Assembly: GCA_031308135.1 (NCBI GenBank)
Contig: JAHLJT010000631.1
Span: forward strand, 33,403,522-33,467,521
DNA from: Acheta domesticus
Taxonomy: Eukaryota > Arthropoda > Insecta > Orthoptera > Gryllidae
Length of the DNA: 64,000 nucleotides
Reading direction: 5' to 3'
Of this stretch, positions 32,880 through 43,129 are shown one piece after another (position 1 is the stretch's first letter; the number at the start of each line of letters is the position of its first letter). A program made the position numbers and the translations under genes. The notes under the pieces were generated by a model. That model saw only the letters and a program-made list of their open reading frames with translations. It had not been told where the DNA came from and did no database searches.

Positions 32880-33035
32880 TCTAGTGTAACGGAAAACCCC
32901 TTCTCTCACACTGCTACCAATATCGATCACGCCCACGAAACGGGCGCCAATGCAACGAAAACCCCCCTTTCCTATTTACTAAAACGCCCTACGAACTGGG
33001 CACTAATGTAATGAAAATCTCCCCTCTCAACTCCT
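32880..33035. repeat. Degenerate ~60-bp tandem units with GGGCGCCAATG(T/C)AACG
   Basis: A block of the form GGGCGCCA-AT-G(T/C)AA(C/T)GAAAA-C-rich recurs at about 32884, 32942 and 33000. On the minus strand each reads as an LTR-like end (CGTTGCA/CGTTACA) followed by TGGCGCCC, resembling a tRNA-Lys primer-binding site. It may be remains of LTR/leader junctions (inference). Confidence 0.4.
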
Positions 33036-35069
33036 ATTGTTGATCACGAAAAACTTCCTTGCTGATCACCTGTAATATCTACAACGCACACCACTGTGCC
33101 CCCCTTTTTACTATCCGGAGTTTTCCTGTTTACATAAATTTATCAGGGCGGGCCGTGATTTGTTCTCTACAGAACACAAGCGCCACGCCAATGCAGGGAC
33201 CAGGATCAGCTAGCTATGTGATAAAAACACCGGTTACGTAACATCAAAACGAGAACTCAAAATCTCGTTTGTTTATTTTCTTTTTAACCAACAGCAACAT
33301 TAATACCCTCATAAAGGAATCAATACCACACAACATCAACAAAACACAATATCATAAAAATCACAAAAATCAATAAACATATTATACCCAAACGTTATTA
33401 CGAAATAATGAGCTCAATACTGTGGCCACACCCATTACATTGCAATCCCCGCAAAAATGTTTCCAGTTTTGGCTTTGCAAACCATTTATTCTTCCCAAAA
33501 GCAAAGAAATCAAAGTCATTGACTTCACTGGAGTGTTGCAAAACAAAAAAATATTCCACTTCCCTTGCGTTGTTAACGAAGCAGCGACCAGGTCCCCACA
33601 CACAAGATCTCACGCCGTCATGCGTAAGAACGCTGCTCCACTGCTGCCTGCTAGCGCCGAATTACCAGTGCCCCCCAAATTGGCACTGACCACGGCGACG
33701 ATATGCAGAGGCGCGCTCGAGTCTGCTGCACCTCGGCACACTTCGTTCGGCTACACCCGCTTCGATTTTCAATGGTCGAAGCAACACCAGTTCCAAACAT
33801 TAGTAGAAAAACGTTCAAAATTCACAAAACTCAAAATTAGGATCGCGCGTGGCATAGCTTTATATACAAGTATTACTACTAAAATGGTTCACATCACACG
33901 GCATACAGTTCCGCCACCTTGCGAATACAAGTCCCAAGGAGCAACACCTTCTCGAGATCTTATAAGTTGGCGTGTTAAAATAATATCACGAGTGACGCGG
34001 AGTACAACTCGCCACGAAGTTATTCACTCCTCTCACAGTTTATAATAGTTCACTAGTACGAGTCCAGAAGAGAACACTTCATCAAAAAATTACAAATCCA
34101 AAATTTAAAATTGTTCTTGCAACAAGCGACGCGGATTCTGCCTCTCGCTACCAAGCTATTCACTCCCTCTCCCCCATTGTTGTCCTAAAGCATTTATAAC
34201 TTTTTTCCGAACAAAACAATAGCGCCTCTATTGTCTTCTGCTTTATAACTTATAAAATAGTTTATTATTAATTTCTAACACTTCCTGGATTGTCTTATTA
34301 TATTGTAAAATTCCCAATTAAAATTTCGTATCCATTCCACTTCTTAGACATCACTTTTCTCGCTTCATTTTGTTAAAAGAATGCTTTTTCGTGCGTCTCA
34401 TGCCTACAAACATCGCTCGTTTATTTCTCAATTAACTAATGTAACATAATGTTTATCTATTAATGTTCGGCGTCCTAAAATTGTGTCACCACGTTTATAA
34501 TTTGGCCGGTATTCCACGGAATACTTTGGTATATGCCAAATCTCGGTAGACACACTAGTTTTCGTTTAATTTATTAATATATCCAAACTTTTCTAAAGTG
34601 ACGTCACGACCATTGTTGTTTCCGTTCTTTAACATGTTAAAAGTCAATGTCGTGATCACAAAACTCGCGATATTATGCGTTTCTGTGACCCGATTTAGCT
34701 GAAACAAACTTTATTCTGTTCCTTATGATTTTGTGCGTTGACTAGTAACACACAACCATTAATTCCCCATTGCGTTCACATGTTCGTCCGAAATACTCGT
34801 TTTCTCTTAGATCACCTTCACTTGTTTTTTCTACATTCCGCTCGGGAAGTTTCTACATAAAGTTCTATACCCGGTTCATAAACCAATGGTCACTTCATGT
34901 TATTTACCTATTTCATTTGTAATAGATGGCTAAACTATTACACTAGTGTTAATGTAAACAAAAATAATAATTTTACTATCCTTACGGCCTACGTTAGGGT
35001 ACCACTGTAATACGGTTCTCTTAATAATAAAAAATGATATCTGATTCGCCATGCATCGGCGTACCTTTG
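33036..35069. other. No recognised gene; 207-codon open frame of unknown nature
   Basis: The frame at 33422-34045 is open, but its product has no domain I recognise, is basic, and contains stretches that look like translated repeat. The surroundings are AT-rich. A palindrome-like CGAGAACTCAAAATCTCG lies near 33251-33268. I see no splice or promoter signals that would make it a gene. The remainder to 35069 is unassigned. Confidence 0.3.
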
Positions 35070-36347
35070 AATACACGTGCATGGGCCCCAAGCACTGTAA
35101 ACCGTTTCAGAAAATTTGTAGGATCGTGGGAACCGCAAAGCCGCCTTCACAGGTACGGTGACTTTCTCTCTATTGTGGAATACACTGCAAATGATAACAC
35201 ACAATATCAATTTCAAAGCCATCATCAATGGTGCGCTGATTTATTTAACTCGGTTTACTGAAACTAATTTCCTCCGTCAACTAACTTTCTCAGCGAACCA
35301 TCCGATGAGATCTTTAACACATACATCAAAAAACAAAACACATAATAATAACAATAACACAAAATATTACTTTCCAACACACACATTTAACATGTCAAAA
35401 CTGCATTCATTCTGCGCGCATGTTTTTTTTCCTAGCATGGCCATTCACGATTATGATTACCAAAAAAGAAATACTTCCTTTGGTTTTGAAGTAAAAAATT
35501 AACAATCTTGACTTTGCTATAATATATGTGCGTTCATCCAGTCGAATTAAAGAAAGTTAATTCACTTCTCTGCAGATTCTGCAACGCTGGAAATTCCATT
35601 GTCAATCACGCTCCATTTACTCCCACTGCTGCCGGATGATCTGCATTCCATTTCACCAGCTCACACCATAGCTTGATATAACATTCCGTTCGAATTCCGA
35701 CACTCACATTCGGACCACAAAATGTTTATTGCTTTCACGCAAACAGTGCGTCCTCCAACAAAAATTACATCATCTGACAAACCACAGCACGTTCCCCAAG
35801 GAAACTCTCTCGTATCTGTCTGGCAAACCGCATTTACCACGAAGGTTTTTCGAACAAAAAACTGTCTGTCTGTTTTGTTTGATGGATTACTTCAACACGA
35901 AAACCACATTTTCCGACTCCGTTAGCTTCTTTACTCACGCCCGGCTCTCTAAGAATTTATCGGCAAAATTGGAAAGAAAGTTCCATTTTCCTAAAAGCCT
36001 TAACGGCCTCTATTTTATTATTTTCCCTATCATGCACACTGCATATAACATTCAATTGTTCATAGACGTCACTTTGTGTTACTGAAATATCCAAATTCTA
36101 AGCTGTTTACAATTGTAGTTCTCCTTTGCACCTAACTTAAAATAAATTATTTTATTTATTTACGTCGGCTGGCTCGGACTACGCTAAATTACGTGAAATT
36201 TGCATCATAATATACACAGTTAGGCGCACTGTCTTTTGCACTAAGCCATTGCACTATCTTTTGCCACTGCAACAATACTAAACCTTCCATTTATGGAAAT
36301 TATGTTGGTAAATGTGTTTCTTAAGTGATCTACTTGTGAACTGTCGC
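35070..36347. repeat. Family C non-coding repeat, copy 2
   Basis: The uninterrupted relative of 11270-13265. Shared blocks in order: TAGGATCGTGGGAACCGC (35121), ACTTTCTCAGCG (35284), a CA/AAC-rich stretch (35330-35390), TTCATTCTGCGCG (35405), GGATGATCTGCATTCC (35634), CCGGCTCTCTAAGAATTTATCG (35941), GGCTGGCTCGGAC (36167), CCATTTATGGAAATTATG (36289). Its right end abuts the truncated LINE at 36350. Confidence 0.6.
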
Positions 36348-36349
36348 AG

Positions 36350-38744
36350 GGAGCCGTGAGCGAAGGGAAAGTCCAAACCCTTGTTAACGGTCTGGTTTGG
36401 GACCGGGGTTTTAGCCAGGTAGTTCGGACCGGGACGAGACAGGATGCGATTTTGGATGTCTACCTAATTAGGCCGAAAGAACTTTTCATATCTTGTGAAG
36501 TTGTTGAGGGCATTAATGACCACAAAGCTGTTCTTCTTGACTTAGACGGAAATATTTCAAGAAAAGGCATTACAATAGGAACGAAAGTACGGCAATACAA
36601 GACAGCAAATATAGGCGGGCTTCAAGGTTTTTTAGGGAAAAATATGACCGCTTTCTAAGAACAGAGGGAGGCATGGAAGAAATACGAAGCTTTGCAAAAG
36701 TTTGTTCCGTGCGAAATTCTAAAAAATAATCCGGATCCAGAATACTACAATGCAAAAATTAGGAGAATGAAGAGGATAACGAGAAAGGCATTTAAGAACA
36801 GAAAACGCAGTAGCGAGGATATGAATATTTTTCGAAATTGTTCAAAAGAATTGGAGCGCGAAAAGAAGATTGCTCAGGAGGAATATTTAAAGAATATTCT
36901 AGATGGGAAGGGAAATAACCGGGCAGGTTTCTATAAATATGTTCGTAGAAGGAAAGGAAATAAAGAGGATATCCCAGTTATTCGCGAAAATGGGAACACG
37001 CTAATTACTGACAATCGGGCAAAAGTGGATGCATTTAATAAGTATTTCAGTTCAGTTTTCAAAAATAGTAAGGACCATCCATTTATTCAAGGGTCTTCGG
37101 TTGCGAATCAGTTTAATATTGAAGTAAACGTTCTATGGAATAAAGTAAAGTCTATGAAAAATGGTAAGTCAAGGGGTCCAGACGATATTTCTACGGATTT
37201 AATTAAACTAGGAGGAAAGGCAATATTACCGTACCTAATTAGAATTTTGTGTCCGTCCGTCATGTGTGTTTGAATAATTCAAAAGTACCTGAAGATTGGA
37301 AATTAGCTTTTGTCTGCAAGCTTGGGAGTTACATTAAGAAAGAATGGGAAATTAAAAAATGGCTCTACGATGGGCAACACGGGTTCAGGAGTGGTTATTC
37401 ATGCGAAAGTCAGGTAGTCACGCTATTTCAGGATCTAGCAGATGAAATTGACGCGGGAGGGAGAGTAGACGCAGTAGTTATAGATTTTGCCAAAGCGTTT
37501 GATGTCGTTCCACACGATCGGCTTGTACAAAAATTAATGAATTCAGGCATAGATCCCAGGGTGGTGGCATGGATTAGCGAGTTTCTGCGAGATAGAAAAC
37601 AGAAAGTCCGAATTGGGCAAGAGTTATCTTCCGGGGCAAGCGTTACGTCAGGAATACCGCAGGGGAGTGTCATTGGACCCCTTCTATTTCTAGCTTTCGT
37701 CAATGATCTGCCGTCGCAATTAACCTCAAATGTTTGGCTAGTTGCAGATAATTGCATAATATATCGTAGTATTAATTCGAAAAGAGATGAAGAAATTCTG
37801 CAACGTGATCTTGAGGCGTTATATTACTGGGCGGAAATAATGGAATGTCCATAAATAGCTCTAAAAGTAAATCCATCACTTTTACTTTTGGCAGGGGTCA
37901 TAATTACAGTGAAACAAATTACCGTTTAAATAATGACATTTATTACGAGAGTTTCCTCTTGCAAGTACCTAGGAATTCATTTCGATAAGTTGGAAAAAAA
38001 CACGTAGATTTTGTTGTAGGGAAAGCCTGGAGATCTCTTCACTTTGTAATGCGCATCCTAAAAAAGAGTACGGCAAACGCGAGGGAAATTGCTTATTTAC
38101 CTCTTGTTCGTCTGATAATGGAATATGGAACAATTTGTTGGGATCCGCACAAGATTATGCAGTGTAAACACTTGGAAAGGATTCAGCATAGGGCAGCTAA
38201 ATTTACTTTCAGGGACAAGAAAATGGCAGGGTGGGATTCACTCAAAAACAGGCGATCAGTAGCAAGGCTCTGCGCCTTGTATAAAGCTTATAATGGTCAT
38301 CCAGCTTGGAAAGAAATTAATAGGCGGCTATGTATTCCTGCATACATCAGTAGAGTGGATCACAAGCGCAAAATAAATTTAAGACAGCAGAGAACGAATG
38401 TCGGGAAATTTTCTTTTACAAATCGAACGATTACGGAATGGAATAGATTGCCTGCAAAAACCTTTGAATCCTTTCCTCAAAGCGTTCAACAGTTTAGGAA
38501 ATCAATTTAGGGTATTATTAAGTAAATGAGGGAGAATAGTGGGTTATAGAGCGATGCATAAGTATTCTATTCTGAAGTGAGGTGTCGTGCAGTGTATAGC
38601 AGAGAAATAAAGAAGGAAATGTTTTCAGATCTTAGTGAAGTGCAGTGTGATCCTAATTGTATAAACATTCAGTGCGGAGTTAGAGTATAGAAGTTTTTTT
38701 CTTTCTTTTTCTTTTCTCTCTTAATATAATTTAATGTTTAATGA
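36350..38744 (+). mobile_element. CR1-type LINE, copy 2 (5'-truncated, dead)
   Basis: Begins inside the endonuclease at the AVSEGKVQ block and runs to the 3' UTR, where homology with copy 1 stops at 38744. The missing terminal ~75 bp of the element reappears at 40993-41070 in the same orientation. So the copy is most simply one LINE split by ~2.25 kb of other sequence. Confidence 0.8.
36356..38510 (+). pseudogene. LINE ORF2 remnant with destroyed RT active site
   Basis: Endonuclease C-terminus, linker and reverse transcriptase of the same family as 16786-20721. Damage relative to copy 1: a deletion near 36670-36690; an altered segment with GTCCGTCCGTC at 37249-37259; a ~130-bp deletion near 37313 that removes the NYRPVSLTS region; and LFADD changed to LVADN near 37738-37752, which removes the second catalytic aspartate. 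Further frame breaks lie near 37840, 37940 and 37990. The C-terminal 153 codons (38049-38510) are open, and the codon that is TGA in copy 1 is CGA here. Confidence 0.8.
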
Positions 38745-39599
38745 ATCAGTTAGTTTTTTATTATTTTCATCGTTTTACCATTATTTTTATTATTTTACCA
38801 TTATTATTATTACTATAATTAGTATATAATTTGCTATTTATATTACATTATTATTATTATTATCGTCTCCTGTATTATTTCAGTAGTATACCTTTGGGTT
38901 CCGGCTCTCACACGCAACTAATCTTTATAAATGAAGGCTCTAAAGAAAGAGAATTTCACGGAGACTTGACGAATTCCATTTTGACTTTAAAAATATGGAT
39001 CATTTCTTTTAAAAAACACATCGAAATATTCATGTAAAACACAACCCGCATCACATGCCAACCTATATCGTCAAATAACTCATAAACAAAGCGTTTTAGA
39101 GCCTTAAAATGTAAAATTTTGAGGCCAAAGGCCTCAAAGAAACGTTTTTCACACCATAATCGAGAATTCTCCGATCCATTCAATTAACTTTTCGGTTCCA
39201 CGCTTCAATATTATCAAGGCCACCTCAATATTTCAGTCCTTCCTGCTGGTAGCAGTTTTTGTGGCGACACGCTTAGAAGGCTTAGATTCGACAACCTTTA
39301 TTTACGCTTTCTGTTAACACCGTAGTTTGTGCAGTCTGACGAGGTTTATTTGCATGATCATTAATTCAAGATTTGCTCTCCAGCAACAACTAGAAGGACT
39401 ATTATAGTTGCTTGATACCTATACCTAGGAAGATTGTCTCTTATGCGTGTAGTAAAACTATTCAATTAACGTTTTTTCATGGTCTATAAGTGCTGTGTAC
39501 TTAATTGTGGAGGGATGTGGATGTTCAGTGAAGAGTGAAGACTGTGTTTGGGTTTTACCTGTACCAATATTTTCGTTATCATTCGATGAAATATTCAAG

Positions 39600-39966
39600 T
39601 CAGCGGGTTCAGACACGTAGCTTTCTCAAAAGTAAAAAGCTAATATTTTTGTGTCTATCACGAAAAACCAAAACCTAATTGACAAAGAATATTGAATAAT
39701 TACTTCAAATGTCTTTAAGTAAGTGTTAAGAATTATTCCAAGCAAATTCCCCATGATATTGAATAAGTATTTATTGAAAATTTCTTTTACACATTAATTG
39801 CATTGATTTTTATTTTTATTTGTAATTGTGTTAGTACATTACAAGTTACCTTTATAGATTTTAAACAAATAAACACGTTTTGTTAACTACTTTCCCTCTT
39901 AGAATGAAAATAGAAGGATAGGGATGAGTGTGGGGTCTAACATGCGAGAGTTCTCGCACGGGTACG
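39600..39966 (+). mobile_element. Helitron-like element 3' region, copy 1
   Basis: Shares a run of blocks with 40640-40956 (TTTCTCAA-AGTAAAAA, ATTGCATTG-TTTTTATTT, GTACATTA-AAGTT). It ends with hairpin TGCGAGAGTTCTCGCA (39943-39958) and CGGGTACG. Where copy 2 has CTAG this one has CAGA, so the terminus is mutated or the copy is joined to other DNA. Confidence 0.5.
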
Positions 39967-40639
39967 CAGAGGTAGTGGGGGAAACCTTGTGCTATGGCAC
40001 AACAAAAAGAACAAACTTTTTAAAGTAGCTAAAGTAAAATAGCTTGAAATAAATGGAAAACAAAAATCAAAACGCGGTAGCCTACAATACTACGTGAATC
40101 AATTAAAAAACAACTAAATTTAAAATTATAGAAAGAATAGTGCAAGTCACCCGACAACTGCCAACGATCGCAGTCCAAACGCACGATTTAAATATTGGCG
40201 GTATCTAGAAGTATGTACACCAACTCCCAGCTGCAAACTCGTATTGTAAATAAAACACTGTTTGATATTAAACTCAAGGTATCGGTTCGTTAAGATATTA
40301 AAAATGCAAACATCGTTTGAGCAACATTCCCATGTACCGAAGTGGGCTTACTAATGCCTACTAAATTGTTTCTAATGCTAACAAATGGTATTTAGTACTC
40401 AAAGGTGAAAACATTAGTTTGATTATTTTTTGGCTCGGAATTGTTTTTCTTGAGGTACATAAGGACGCAGAAAATAATTCAATACTTTTTAGTAAACAAA
40501 TAATTTTTCAATACTCTCACCCAGCAAGCTGGCACCCTGACTCTCCAAAACCCACTCGGTTCTTCATAACAAATCAAGGAAAATTAAATAATATTGCAAT
40601 GAGTAGATCTGTTCTTGCCCAATCCGTTATTTTCGCACT

Positions 40640-40956
40640 ACTTTACTGGGCTTTCTCAAGAGTAAAAACCTTTTCTATTATTTTACTATCAAGGAAAGCG
40701 AAAAGCTGACTCTCAAGGAATATTGAAAAATTTCTTCAAATGTTGTTTATAAAGAAGTATGAATTGTTCCAAGAACATCTCTCTATAATGTTGAATAAAC
40801 TTTAATTGAACATTTGTTTCAAACATCAATTGCATTGTTATTTTTTTGATATTCTGTAAGTACATTAGAAGTTCCTCTCCTTTATGGAACGGATAGACAA
40901 ATGGATAGGTAAAGGGTGGGATTTAACATGCGAGAGTTCTCGCACGGGTACGCTAG
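40640..40956 (+). mobile_element. Helitron-like 3' terminus, copy 2
   Basis: Ends with hairpin TGCGAGAGTTCTCGCA (40929-40944; 7-bp stem, GT loop), 8 nt, then CTAG (40953-40956) followed by T. This is the standard Helitron end: a subterminal hairpin, CTRR, and insertion before a T. Helitrons move by rolling-circle replication and leave no target duplication. No Rep/helicase coding is present, so it would be non-autonomous. The 5' end (TC) was not identified. Confidence 0.6.
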
Positions 40957-40992
40957 TTATTCTTATTGGTATTAGAGTTCTATGTTACCGAG

Positions 40993-41070
40993 AGACTGTG
41001 TATTTTTATGTTTTTGTAATTAGCTGCCACCGGGTTATACCCATTTGCAGTTTAAATAAATCTATCTATA
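40993..41070 (+). mobile_element. Displaced 3' tail of CR1-type LINE
   Basis: Matches the terminal 3' UTR of the LINE at 16162 (read there on the minus strand): GACTGTGTATTTTTATG, TTAGCTGCCACCGGG, TTTGCAGTTTAAATAAA, then TCTATCTA. Its 5' edge corresponds to the point where copy 2 stops at 38744. Confidence 0.75.
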
Positions 41071-41159
41071 TATTTATATATACAGACATCGTCATAAAAA
41101 AGCTGCATCCAGCAGAATAAGGCACACTGCGATCATTGTTGGCAGGCAGATAAAGGGTA

Positions 41160-42330
41160 CCACGTGTACAAAATGATTACACTTTCACATTTGTAGGACC
41201 GACACTTATTGCGCTGCACGGCCACAGATGGTATATGTTAGTTTGGCGTCGGGCAACCATTCTGGCAAACACACGCGTCCATACGTCTCGGCATGGACTT
41301 GTACAGGTCTCGAATGATGTCCTGTGCTAGTTCATCCCATGCAGCTTGCACCTGAGCACGCAGTTCTTGCAGATTGGTGGGTAAGGTTGGGATCCTGATC
41401 GCACCCGAAACATTCTCGCTCGGTGACAGGTCGTGCAATGCTACTGGCCGTGGCAGAGTATTCACGGCTGCAAGGCATGCTCGGGAGATGGCGCGAGTTA
41501 TCCTGTCGAAATAGGGCATAGGCGTGGGCGTTCACGAACGGCAGAGCCACTGGTTGCGGGATCTCCTGAATGTACCATGTGGCTGTCACGGTACCTCCAA
41601 TTCACACTAAAAGTGAACGAGCACCATTGAATATCGCGCCCCACACCATCTCACCAGGCCGGCGGGACGTGGGATTGGATACCACATACCACTCGTCGCT
41701 CCTCACTGCGCCTCCAGACACGGACCCCGTGGTGGTCGCTATCAAGGCAGAAGCGGGACTCGAAAATGACCTGGTGTAAGTCTCCATGGCCCCAAGTCCA
41801 TCATTCCCGACGCCAGGCGAGTTTGTAGCGACGATGCTGGGGTGTGAGTGGCAGACATCGTAACGGTCGGCATGCGGCGAGCCTTGCGTTGTGCAACCGC
41901 CTGCCAATGGCACTGCCACTTACAGGATGTGACAGCGCAGGCTGCACAGCCCGCTGAATAGCACCAATCGTTGCCGTTAGACCTGTTCACGCTTGGTGGA
42001 CAATCCGTCGGTTCTCCCTTCTCATGGTGGTGGCCGTCCGGATCCTGCGTTTCGTGCGTGCATGCCTTTCTCAATCCATTGCCGCCACCGCGGGCGATGG
42101 GGGTGTCTGTACGACCGGTTTGGTGCGATATACTGTTACAGGGCCTACCAGCCTCCCGCACACCCATGATGCAGCCCCTCTCGAACGCGTCTACCTGTAT
42201 AACCGTGTGTCGAAAGCGTCACCGAGATATAGTGTACGCTTGTGGTGTGCAGTTCACGCTCTAGCGACGCTATCTGATGTCGCAATGGCCGTCGCGGCCG
42301 TTTGAAGCCCTCTTATCTAGACCGGTGGGC
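41160..42330 (-). pseudogene. Tc1/mariner-superfamily transposase relic
   Basis: Reading the minus strand across frameshifts gives the Tc1 order. A helix-turn-helix region contains FERGCIMGVREAG and ISHQTGRTDT. A segment then matches the QRKARRMPT-type linker, followed by ESRFCL, GEMVWGAI, FRQDNSRH, DLSPSEN and LPTNLQELRAQVQAAWDEL. The C-terminus is IIRDLYKSMPRRMDACV. In Tc1 enzymes the first catalytic Asp lies in (S/T)DESRF; here the residue(s) before ESRF are deleted, so the DDE triad is incomplete. QDN and SEN are still visible. No clear terminal inverted repeats were found. GC content is higher than in the flanks. Confidence 0.75.
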
Positions 42331-42486
42331 GGGACGTCACGCACCTAAAACCTACCCCCCCCCCAGTGCGCGACCGACCGTGAGAACGAAATCATTGGCT
42401 TAGCGAATGGTGTGCAAAATACCCTCAGAGTTTGCAGCGGATTAGTAAGGTCCTTCGGGGTGCAGCTTTTTATATGAGGATGAGTG

Positions 42487-42779
42487 TATGTATATAAGCT
42501 GTATCGAAAAAATAGAATTCAATGGCTTCGTGAAAAAAGTTAATTTTGGATGCAAGAACAACAAGAGCACCAATAAAATAGTTTTTAAAATGGGTTTAGG
42601 GGTGCCACAAACTTCATACACACACAATTTTTCAGGCTTTTCCCGCTACGTATTAGAAAATAACGAGTCACGGAAGTGCGACTCAAATGAGGCTTGCGAT
42701 AAGTGATGGCGCGCATCACAATTTTGGCCGATTGCAATGAAACAGTTAAATTGTGCGAAGCAAAGTTCTTAAAATAGAT
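42487..42779. repeat. Family B repeat, partial, left of the I-clade LINE
   Basis: 42505-42605 matches, in inverse orientation, the end of the units at 48570-49545 (GTGAAAAAAGTT...GATGCAAGAACAACA). 42720-42779 matches in direct orientation (GCCGATTGCAATGAAACAGTTAAA...GCGAAGCAAAGTTCTT). The LINE insertion separates it from the rest of the repeat. Confidence 0.6.
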
Positions 42780-43129
42780 TGATTAATTGATTAAGATTTA
42801 GAGGGCGCTTCAACTGCTAAGATCATTGGCGCCCATGTCGAAGTATTTTAAAAGGAAATAGGTTCAGTAAGTGTTGCAGATGGAACTAATCCCCTAATTA
42901 AAAGCATGTACATGAAAAGAGACTTGAATTCTGCATCGAGTATTCAGGTACGTATGGCTAAAGGAGAGTATAAAATGAACACGTACAATTCATCTTAAAA
43001 CTCAAAATTGGCTATAAAGGGGCCAAAAAATATAAAATACTATTCTTATCCCTCAAATAAAATTATATATTCCGCTTTCCCTCAAAAAACAAAACGTTTT
43101 AAGAGCGCGGAATCGTCATCCCCGAGTAC

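Larger units (their letters stand above)
38745..40992. other. Insertion splitting LINE copy 2; contains a diverged repeat pair
   Basis: AT-rich. (TTA)n-like sequence lies at 38757-38870. It includes two related ~320-370-bp blocks that end in Helitron-like hairpins (see 39600 and 40640). At 39477 an ATG opens MVYKCCVLNC, reminiscent of a THAP start, but nothing recognisable follows. The remaining sequence is unassigned. Confidence 0.45.

Noticed and set aside
33422..34045. 207-codon open frame as a gene
   Set aside because: No recognisable domain, no supporting signals; kept only as unassigned sequence.
39477..39540. MVYKCCVLNC as a third THAP domain
   Set aside because: Only the first C-x4-C matches; no downstream W, C-x2-H or AVPTIF-like block.
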